This document shows, piece after piece, positions 17,824 to 26,400 of a DNA stretch of 28,942 bases. Source of the stretch: a virus; IMG/VR virus record IMGVR_UViG_3300036791_000294, positions 1-28,942 of that record; one strand, written 5' to 3'. The first letter of the stretch is position 1. Each line of letters opens with the position of its first letter. The notes beneath the pieces were generated by a model. That model had not been told where the DNA came from. It was given only the letters and a program-made list of their open reading frames with translations, and made no database searches. A program made the position numbers and the translations under genes.

Positions 17824-20454
17824 ATGTCTGAGAATGTTATCCAGACCTCATTTGCGGCTGGCGAACTGTCTCCGAGTCTATTCGCTCGGGTGGACTTCGC
17901 AAAGTATCATTCTGGCGCCGCTAAAATGCGGAACTTCTTTGTTGATTATCGCTCTGGCGCTTCTACACGTCCAGGGACAGAATTCATTCGCCCGGCTGGC
18001 GGCAAGAAGGTTAGGTTAATACGGTTTCAGCAGTCGACTACAGTCAGTTACGCTCTGGAATTCGGCAACAATTATCTCAGGTTCATTTCCCAGGGCGGCT
18101 CGGTGGTCCTAGGGGCGGTTGGTATTTTCACCGTACACTTTGGTTCCCAGACCGGGATAAATGCCCCTGGCTTCACCTTTATTCCAGGCCAGCTGTTGTT
18201 CATTAGTGGAGTGAATAGCGTTCCACAAATGAACAATCGGTATTATCTTGTCGATAACATAGCTGGCAGCACAGCTGAGATTAAGGATTCGCTGACAAAC
18301 GAATCTATTGATTCTAGCACTTGGCCGCCTTATGGCGGTGATGCTGTATTGCAAGTGGTTTACACTATCGCTACTCCATATAGCGCCGATGAATTGTCGA
18401 TGCTCAAATTTTCACAAAAAGTTAACAAGATGAATTTAACTCACCCAAACCATCCACCGTATGTTTTGACCCTTATTGACGCCACTAACTGGACCCTAGT
18501 CCCAGCGACCATCGGAACGAGTATAGGACCGCCGACTATAGCTTCCGCAGTTTCATCGGGAACAGGTTCGGTCGCCTACAAGTATACGGTCACGTCCGTA
18601 GATGCAAATGGGCAAGAGTCAGGCCCTAGCGGCGTCTTTGTCATACCTAACGGCATTGACTTGAGGTTGATTACCGGTGGCGCAACCGCTGTAACGGGGT
18701 CCAATCAGATTGTGTGGAACCCTTCGCCTGGTGCTGCCTTTTACAACATCTATGGATCGTCTCCGTCTTACCAGGCGCTAAATGCCGATGTTGGTGGCGT
18801 TGGCTTTATAGGTTCTGTCGATGCTTCGGTTACACAATTCGTTGATTCTAACATAGCGCCAGACTTTGCTCGCAGTCCACCGATCAGTGAGGACCCGTTT
18901 GCCAACCCGCCTGTTAATCCACAGGTTTCTAGCTATTTCCAACAGCGCCTGGCTTACGCTAATGGCGGTGGTAATTTGGTCCAAGAGTTTTGGATGAGTA
19001 AAACCGGAACAGATTACAACTTTGATATATCGAATCCAGTTCAGGCCGATGACGCCATAACTGGAGAACTGGTTAGCCTGGAGGTCAATGAAATCAAGTC
19101 AATGGTTCCGATGCCAACAGGCTTGATTATGCTGACCACCAAGGGTGCCTGGTTAGTTTCCGGTGGCTCTGGCGGTGTCGCCAGTCAGGGCGGCCCTATT
19201 ACGCCAACTAGCGTTACTGCAACTTCCCAGGCTTACATCGGCGCCAATGACGTTCCGCCAATCCTGGTTAATTACGACATTCTCTATGTGCAAGTTAAGG
19301 GTTCAATCGTCAGAGATTTAACGTACAACATTTACGCCAACATCTACACCGGTAATGACATCTCGATTCTGTCAAATCACTTGTTCTATGGCCATCAAAT
19401 TCTGGAGTGGGCCTATGCCGAGGAACCGTTCAAGGTCATCTGGGCCGTTCGTGAGGATGGAATTTTGCTGTCGCTGACTTTGCTTAAAGAACAAGACATG
19501 TACGGTTGGGCGCAACATGACACCCTTGGCAATTTTATGTCTGTGGCGTCTATTACCGAGGGCCAGTTCGATGCTACCTACGTTGCTGTTAGTCGCCCGT
19601 TGTTTGGGCAGACTGATCCAGTTACTACGATCGAGCGCCTTGACAATCGTATGTTTCCATTCGGCGCTGAGGATGCTTGGTGCGTCGATTGTGGAGTTCA
19701 GAACGTCCCAAATGCACCGCTGACGACTTTAGTAGTCGTTCGCAATCCTGATCCGACCACCGTTAGCCTAGCGACTACGGACCCATACTTCTACAATGGT
19801 CAGGTTGGTTGGGTAATTCGGGTCGGTGGAGGCATCATTAAGACCACGTCTTTTGATATTGCTTCTCGAACCATGCAAGGGAAGGTTATTCAACCAATAG
19901 CCGACACAGTTCCTGACGACTTTCAGGGACGGTACAAACCTGCTCCACCGTCGACTTGGACAATAGACCAGCCATTTAACCAAGTGTTTGGCCTGGATCA
20001 CCTTGAGGGTCAGTTGGTGTCGGTTCTGGCCGATGGCGGTGTGGTTAGGGGAGAGGTGGTTCATAACGGTTCAATTTCACTTCCTGCTCCGGCTACTAGG
20101 GCCATAGTCGGCCTTGGTTTCCAGGCACAGCTGCAAACCATGCCGCTAGACGTAGGACAAGAGGTGAACACCATTCAAGGCAAACGGAAGAAAGTTGGGG
20201 CGCTAACGGTTCGAGTGAAAGAAAGTCGTGGACTTAAGGCCGGAAGGACTTTCAGCACACTAACACCCATCAAAGAACTGAACCGTGTCACGCTAATGGG
20301 ATTGCCAGTGGCGCTGATTACTGCCGATGAACGCATAGTCATGGACCCGCTATGGGACGTTCCTGGGCAGATTTGTTTGCAAATTGACGATCCGTTACCA
20401 GCGACAGTTCTTGGTGTCATTCCCGAGGTTGTAATAGGGGACAGCGCCAAATGA
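17824..20454 (+). CDS. Tail tubular protein B-like nozzle protein (T7 gp12 / Bbp13 type)
   Basis: This 876-aa protein makes the end of the short tail. The N-terminus is diagnostic: VIQTSFAAGELSPSLFARVD, KYHSGAAKMRNFFVDYRSGA and TRPGTEFI (residues 5-55). It is followed by YALEFGNNYLRFI, then long beta-rich segments with WSPS-like repeats (QIVWNPSPGAAFYNIYGSS, a fibronectin-like insert about 235-345). The later core has QRLAYANGGGN and PTSVTATSQAYIGANDVPP. The end (KRKKVGALTVRVKESRGLKAG) is also as in the family. Length agrees with Bbp13-like rather than T7 gp12 proteins. It begins 1 nt after the adaptor stop and overlaps the gp13-like gene by four bases. Confidence 0.9.
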   Translation: MSENVIQTSFAAGELSPSLFARVDFAKYHSGAAKMRNFFVDYRSGASTRPGTEFIRPAGGKKVRLIRFQQSTTVSYALEFGNNYLRFISQGGSVVLGAVGIFTVHFGSQTGINAPGFTFIPGQLLFISGVNSVPQMNNRYYLVDNIAGSTAEIKDSLTNESIDSSTWPPYGGDAVLQVVYTIATPYSADELSMLKFSQKVNKMNLTHPNHPPYVLTLIDATNWTLVPATIGTSIGPPTIASAVSSGTGSVAYKYTVTSVDANGQESGPSGVFVIPNGIDLRLITGGATAVTGSNQIVWNPSPGAAFYNIYGSSPSYQALNADVGGVGFIGSVDASVTQFVDSNIAPDFARSPPISEDPFANPPVNPQVSSYFQQRLAYANGGGNLVQEFWMSKTGTDYNFDISNPVQADDAITGELVSLEVNEIKSMVPMPTGLIMLTTKGAWLVSGGSGGVASQGGPITPTSVTATSQAYIGANDVPPILVNYDILYVQVKGSIVRDLTYNIYANIYTGNDISILSNHLFYGHQILEWAYAEEPFKVIWAVREDGILLSLTLLKEQDMYGWAQHDTLGNFMSVASITEGQFDATYVAVSRPLFGQTDPVTTIERLDNRMFPFGAEDAWCVDCGVQNVPNAPLTTLVVVRNPDPTTVSLATTDPYFYNGQVGWVIRVGGGIIKTTSFDIASRTMQGKVIQPIADTVPDDFQGRYKPAPPSTWTIDQPFNQVFGLDHLEGQLVSVLADGGVVRGEVVHNGSISLPAPATRAIVGLGFQAQLQTMPLDVGQEVNTIQGKRKKVGALTVRVKESRGLKAGRTFSTLTPIKELNRVTLMGLPVALITADERIVMDPLWDVPGQICLQIDDPLPATVLGVIPEVVIGDSAK

Positions 20455-20864
20455 CACGGATAAAGAGGCTGAATACGTCGCAAGCTAAGCAATTTATGAA
20501 TGCTATCAGTTTTGATAACATTGGTCGAAGGACCATGGATTTTTGCTTAACGATGAGTGTGGTCATTTGGGCTGGATTCATCGACGATGTTATGGTCTGT
20601 ATTTGGGGCGTCATTCCTCCAACACTGATGTCCAATCAAGCCTATCTGTGGCTGTTCACCACCGACGCATTGAAAGGCCATGAGTTTTTGTTGGTTCGGC
20701 ATTCTCAGCTAGTGGTCAAAGAAATCCTAGATGAGTACCCATCTATCGTTGGTCACGCAATAGCGGGATCGGACAAGAGTATTCGTTGGTTGAGATGGCT
20801 AGGCGCTAAGTTTGGTGAGCCACAGGGAATGGCCATTCCGTTTAGGATATCCCGTCATGGCTAG
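20451..20864 (+). CDS. T7 gp13-like internal protein (DUF2833 type)
   Basis: This 137-aa protein is coupled to the nozzle gene by ATGA. The C-terminal half (AYLWLFTTDALKGHEFLLVR, then LVVKEILDEYPSIVGHAIAG, then SIRWLRWLGAKFG) fits the DUF2833 family. That family includes T7 gp13, a protein needed for assembly of the internal virion core, with an acetyltransferase-like fold that looks inactive. Position between the nozzle and gp14-like genes is the same as in T7. The N-terminal 60 residues contain a hydrophobic stretch (LTMSVVIWAGFI) that is part of the fold rather than a membrane helix. Confidence 0.8.
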   Translation: MTRIKRLNTSQAKQFMNAISFDNIGRRTMDFCLTMSVVIWAGFIDDVMVCIWGVIPPTLMSNQAYLWLFTTDALKGHEFLLVRHSQLVVKEILDEYPSIVGHAIAGSDKSIRWLRWLGAKFGEPQGMAIPFRISRHG

Positions 20865-21549
20865 TCCGGTAGCAATGGCTGGAATGGGTGCTAGCGCCGT
20901 CAGTGGCATACTTGGCGCCGTTGGAGCCCAGACCAAAGCCCAAGGCCAGCAGCTTTCAATTCAAGGCCAAATGCTCCAGACGATGGGGCAGGCCTATCAG
21001 CTTGACGTACAGGCCGCCGAGTACGGAACCAAGGCTAATATGGCGGACTACCAAGCTGCCGTCGCAGATCAGAACAAAAAGATAGCGCTACAACAAGCTG
21101 ATTACTCTGTCTCAGTCGGTGATACCCAGGCTACTGAGTCTGGAATGAAGACACGGGCGGAGATAGGTAGCGCCAAGGCATTTCAGGGTGCATCAGGTTT
21201 GAACGTCAACACCGGCTCGTCGGTCGATGTTCGGCAATCAATGACTGAGATAGGCTATTACGACCAGCAAACCATCCGGGCTAATGCTGCGAAGACCGCT
21301 TGGGGTTATGAGGTTGAGGCAACGCAAGATGAGGCTCAGGGAGCGCTATATACAATGTCGGCGGCCTTGGATCGCACACAAGCAGCAGCAGCGACAACTG
21401 GTGCGACGATGACTAGAGCGGCGCTGCCGTTAGAACAGCAAGCTATGGGCCTGGCGCAGACATCTGGAACGATTGACACTTTATCGTCGCTAGTCGGCGC
21501 TGGTAGCTCGGTAGCCGATAAGTGGATGAAGTGGAGCACGGTGTCGTAA
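20857..21549 (+). CDS. T7 gp14-like internal virion/ejection protein
   Basis: This encodes 230 aa from ATG 20857, whose ATGGCTAG overlaps the previous stop; AGGA lies upstream. It opens with a hydrophobic Ala/Gly segment (MASPVAMAGMGASAVSGILG) that may insert in the outer membrane. A long Ala/Gln-rich helical body follows (QGQQLSIQGQMLQTMGQAYQ, and GTKANMADYQAAVADQN). This is the signature of gp14-type core proteins, which form the first channel during DNA ejection. The short motif GASGLNVNTGSSVDV (about 115-129) is common in these. Place between gp13- and gp15-like genes supports the call. Confidence 0.8.
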   Translation: MASPVAMAGMGASAVSGILGAVGAQTKAQGQQLSIQGQMLQTMGQAYQLDVQAAEYGTKANMADYQAAVADQNKKIALQQADYSVSVGDTQATESGMKTRAEIGSAKAFQGASGLNVNTGSSVDVRQSMTEIGYYDQQTIRANAAKTAWGYEVEATQDEAQGALYTMSAALDRTQAAAATTGATMTRAALPLEQQAMGLAQTSGTIDTLSSLVGAGSSVADKWMKWSTVS

Positions 21550-23480
21550 TGGCCGAGCAACAACCAGGTCGAGTTCCGTACAGCGGAGTTCCCACAGTAT
21601 CTCCGGAGATGCCTCGTGGGAATGTGCAGCTTAATCTTCACATTCCAAACCTGTCATTTACCGATGCTATTGGTAAAGGCCTAGCTAACCTCGGTCATGG
21701 CTATGGCGTTCTTGGTCAAGCTACTGAGGCTGTGGGAGCAGCGTTTTCTCACGCAGGTCAAGTGGCTGATAAGAGCGGCACTGAGCTTTTTAATCGAGCG
21801 GTGGCGCTGCAAGAAATTACAAACGAGACAGCGACTAACGAGGCAGTAGCGGGTTACGATGTAGCGGATGGAAAGGCCCAAGCTGATTTCCTATCGACAA
21901 AGGGCACCAACGCCAGTGGTCAGTTCGCACAGTTCTCGAAGGATGCCCAGGAGCGGCGCAATAAGTTCCGAGACACACTAGCGAACGATTCTCAGAAACG
22001 TTTGTTCGACAACAAAACTATGAACATGATGGGCCGAACGATTCGGGAAGGCGCTAGACATGCGGGAGTGGAGCAAAAGAACGCATACATCAGTTCACTT
22101 GACTCTAATGTAGCGACTAAGTTCCGAGAGGTGTCCGACCATCCATTTGACGATGACCTTTACAATAGCTCTTTGCCAGAACTGCGGGAACTAATCGAGA
22201 AGAAACACCAGGCGCTAGGTCATTACGGCGATGAGGCCAAGAATGAATACACTGAGGTGACTCAGAAGCTGTTAGCTGATCGGCTGACCCATCAGTCTTT
22301 GGAACAGCCAAACCAAGCATGGGACAACTATCAAAAAGCTAAAGAGTTTATGCCTGAGGCTATGCGGGACCAGGTTGAACATACTCTAATGGACCGTATC
22401 AAAGACTCTGCGACTTTGGGCGCTCATGATAAGGTGATGAAGGATTACCTTTCTGGCGCTCCTGACGAGTCAAAAACCATCCAGGAAAGAGTCGATGCGG
22501 GCGTAAAAGAGTTGCCGCAAGTTATCAAAGACCATCCGGAACAGTTGCGGAAGGCCGAAAAGGAACTCCGTCAGCGGATTGAAGGCAGCGTTCGAGATTA
22601 CCAACAACAGAGAAGTATAAACGTCTATAACCACAGAAACGACACGTATAGGATTTTGAACGCTGAAAAGCCGCCGTTGAAGCTTGAGGACTTCCTAGCC
22701 ATTCCTGAGGGCAAAAGAATTTACGAAGCGTCAAATGATATAGAGCGGGCTCAGATTAAAGAATTGATTTATACAATGGCCAATCGTGAATTCAGGGTTG
22801 ATGCAGTAACAAGTCAAAAGAACCGTGAAAAGTATTTAACTCAGTTCCTTACCAACCGTGATGAGTTCATGAAGTCAATGGAGGACATGCGAAGCGTAAT
22901 GGGCGGAATGAATGGCTCGGACAGAAGGACCATATTGAATCTTTACGAAAAGGTTTTGAAGAGTCCAGCGGCCGATCCAGATGTGGCTAAAGGAATGTCG
23001 TGGCTCAAGCAGCAGTTCGGTCCGCAGATGCGTGAACTTGGTGTTTATGACTCACCACGCCGAGGTGAAGCAACCGAAGATTGGGATCACCTGCATAACG
23101 GCGTTTATGAAGCGATACAAGATTGGAGGGCCAAACACAAAGGCGCAATGCCGAGCCAAGAAGAGTTCAACAAGAACATAGCGCCGACTATTCTCAAAGA
23201 TATTAAAGGAACAACGTGGCCGTTCTCGTATCTTCCTTGGGCCACGCCGGACCAGCCAGCGTACTGGAAGGTCCCAATGCAGTCAGAGTGGGAAGAAAAG
23301 GAGCGGGCCAAAATCCAAGCAGAGACAGGTACTCCGGCCGCCGACATTCCACAGGAGGACATAAACAAGCGTTGGATACGTTACCAGTATCAACTAGCGA
23401 TAAAGCCAAAGCCAACAGCACAGCCTCATCCGTCTCAAGGCCTTAGGAAACGTGCGGCACCGGTCCCGGCAGGCGAATGA
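21549..23480 (+). CDS. T7 gp15-like internal virion/ejection protein
   Basis: This 643-aa protein probably belongs to the ejected core that spans the periplasm. ATG 21549 shares a base with the previous TAA; an in-frame GTG at 21522 is the alternative. It is almost wholly helical. The first 85 residues contain a Gly/Ala helix (FTDAIGKGLANLGHGYGVLG). A segment with FLSTKGTNASGQFAQFSKD and RRNKFRDTLAND (about 108-145) is recurrent in podophage gp15 equivalents, as is YGDEAKNEYTEVTQKLLADR (about 224-243). The C-terminus is Pro/Lys-rich. It overlaps the giant ejection gene by ATGA. Confidence 0.82.
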   Translation: MAEQQPGRVPYSGVPTVSPEMPRGNVQLNLHIPNLSFTDAIGKGLANLGHGYGVLGQATEAVGAAFSHAGQVADKSGTELFNRAVALQEITNETATNEAVAGYDVADGKAQADFLSTKGTNASGQFAQFSKDAQERRNKFRDTLANDSQKRLFDNKTMNMMGRTIREGARHAGVEQKNAYISSLDSNVATKFREVSDHPFDDDLYNSSLPELRELIEKKHQALGHYGDEAKNEYTEVTQKLLADRLTHQSLEQPNQAWDNYQKAKEFMPEAMRDQVEHTLMDRIKDSATLGAHDKVMKDYLSGAPDESKTIQERVDAGVKELPQVIKDHPEQLRKAEKELRQRIEGSVRDYQQQRSINVYNHRNDTYRILNAEKPPLKLEDFLAIPEGKRIYEASNDIERAQIKELIYTMANREFRVDAVTSQKNREKYLTQFLTNRDEFMKSMEDMRSVMGGMNGSDRRTILNLYEKVLKSPAADPDVAKGMSWLKQQFGPQMRELGVYDSPRRGEATEDWDHLHNGVYEAIQDWRAKHKGAMPSQEEFNKNIAPTILKDIKGTTWPFSYLPWATPDQPAYWKVPMQSEWEEKERAKIQAETGTPAADIPQEDINKRWIRYQYQLAIKPKPTAQPHPSQGLRKRAAPVPAGE

Positions 23481-26400
23481 CAGACACGTATTCAGCCGAT
23501 CCCAATGTAGTTGATTTTAAAGAACAGCAGCGCCGTCGTGTGTCTGCTGTCGTTATGGATTCCTTTGATCAAAATCCAGATGAAGCTGCGAGGGCACAGC
23601 AGATAGGTGCAGCTACCGGCACTCCGTCATCGATTATTGGAATGGACTCTAAGGGTTATGAAGATAACTTCAAGCGGATTACGGCCTCGCAATTAGTAAC
23701 CAACGACGATGCATTAAGCGATTTCGTTACCCGCCACCCAGAAGCAGCGGCGGTGGCGCAAGACGATTGGGATAATCTTAGCGAATATGCAGAGGCGTTG
23801 CTGAATGTAGGCTACAAGGGTGCGTTTAAGGCAGGTGAACAACCACCGAAGTATGCACCACCCATAACACCCTACACGTTTTGGAACGCTGGTAAAGCAG
23901 CTATTGAAGGCTTTAATGAAGCCTATGGGTCCGGTCCAGATGTACTGGCGCCATATAGAACTGAAGATGGCAAAATCATCGATAAGCAGACCCTTACTCA
24001 ATACGTTGCACAGGCTGCGACTTCGGCGGCAGAAAGGCCAGTTATTGGCGCTCTCTTGTCTTTGCCGTGGAACCTGGCATATGGCGCTTTGTCGGTAGGC
24101 CCAAAATCAATGGCGGCCCTAGGTGCGTTGAGTGAGGCAGTAAATCAAGGCGGTTTGCAGTTTGCAATTGATAGCGGCTTGGACCCGTATGAAGCCAAGA
24201 GATTCGCTAGGGAGGCTGCTAGCTTTGTTGAATTTGAATTGACCGACATGGCCCGATCGAAAATGCATGGGCCAGAAGCCAAGCAGTTCAAGGAGGATTA
24301 TCCTGGCGTTGATCCCCGAATGGCCGAATCCGCTAGACTAGAGGGCCTGACCCGGGAAGCTCAACAGGCACTTGCTCCGTTGATGGTAACCACACGGCTG
24401 ATGAAACCTTATATCGAGGCTGGTATGGAGCCTCCGAAGGGATTGCATCCGCTGCTTGATTTGGTGATTCAAGAGGCAGAAAAACGTGAGATTGAGTCGC
24501 TAGAGAAAGCCGATCAGGCGGGCAATAAAGTCCAGATTAAAGAGCGGAGCCCAATTACCTTCGATCAATTTACCCGTGGTGTCCTGGGCGAGAGGCATGT
24601 TTACGTCGACGCTGACATCGCTCGTCAAAACGCTGAGGCTCTTGATTGGGTCCCTGAGTTGCAGCAGCAACTTCAAGACGAGGGTCCTAGCGGCAGGGTA
24701 AGGATACCGCTGGAAGATTGGAATAAGGCCGACCCGGAGATTAAAAAGCTATTCAAAGATGATTATTCTATCCATTCCGATGGTAATACAACCAACGACT
24801 GGAACGAGATTCCACCTGGTCGTGCATCTGAATATGTGGAAGATTGGACCGACAACAGTAATTCGACTCGGACCTGGGACGCTGTAACGTCACTGAGAAG
24901 AGCCAACAAACTCGAACCGCTGGGAGGGATGCCATCGGAGGTTCCAAAGCGGTTGCAGCTGGTTCGTGGTAAGCCTGTTCCTTATCCTGAGTTAAAGGGT
25001 GAACACTCGTTTATGATAACCGACGAGATTGGCCGCCATGTGGCCGATCTTGAAATCGATACCCGAGACGGAGGCAAAGACCTTCACGTTAAGTGGTTGG
25101 GTGGACGGTATGTGCCGCATCAACAGATTCAGCCAGTGACCAATATTTTCGGCCCGACGTTGATGAGAGATTTGTTCAGGCAGATCAGAGACGAATTTCC
25201 TGAGGCCGAAACCATCTCTGGCCGCAGAGTTTCTGGCGCCAGGGAAGGCACGATTAAAGAAGGCGGTGAGGTCAAAGTCAATATAGACGGCTTGCGTGCT
25301 GAGGTTGAAGACCCAGCGGTTCTAGGCGAGCATACCGCTAACTTTATGGACATTGCTGAGAGTGGCGATTGGGCCAAGACCGGAGCAGGGGGTGAATATC
25401 TACCGTTATTCCGAGATAATCTGCCAGTTCATGCACAGAAGATAGCCGACGACATTGAGAAAGTTTTTGCTCGGCTCCTTCCGAAGGAGATGGAGGGCCG
25501 TGCATTTGCCACGAAGCGTGTATTATTGGATGGCCGTGACGTTAGAGGATATTACCAACCATATTATGATCGGATGCCACTAATTACTTGGTCGCTTACT
25601 TATGGTCATCCAGGCGTCGCTAGACACGAAGCAATGCATTTCCTTAAAGCATACGGGTATATATCAGATGAAGAGTGGGGTATTTTGATCCAAGCGGCAG
25701 AGAAAGGAAACTGGATCGAGAAGCATGACATTGACAAAATGTACCCCGGTGAGTCGCTGTCCAACCGTTTGGAAGAGGCTATAGCTAAAGAGTTAGAGGA
25801 CTGGTCAAAAGATAAACCAGCGACAGCCTATTCAGGAGTCTTTGGGCGAATACGAAAGTTGTTGGAAGAGCTTCACGATTACTTTAAGGAAGTCCTTTTC
25901 GGTAAAGAACCTACACCCGAGAACATCTTTCAGAAGATCGAGCGCGGTACGGTCGCTGAGAGGCCAATGGGTGAGGTCGAGACACCGACGTACGATCCAC
26001 GGACAGTTCAGGTCGCTGGGCCGTTACCGGCTGGAATGGCGGCACGGTTGAGAGGTCCAAGAGCGCCAGAACTTCCAGGGATGCGGCCGTTGGAAGAGCG
26101 GGCCGTTCACGAACCTGGGGCGCTACTGCCGAAGCGTCGCCAGGAAATGATGGAAAAGGAGATAAAGGCTGAGACAGCGAGGGATTTAGAATTCCGCCGT
26201 AAGCAAGCGGCAGAAGATGTTAAAGAACAAGCCACGAAAGAATACCAAGACGAGGCAGCTTCACGATTGCCGAAGATCGAAGAAGAAGTCGCTAACATGC
26301 CTGGGTTTGCTATCGACACGTTTTTCAGAGAGGGAAAGATTCAGGGCCAAGAACTTGACAAGAAGCCCAAAATTAGAAGTGACATGATCCCGCCTGAATA

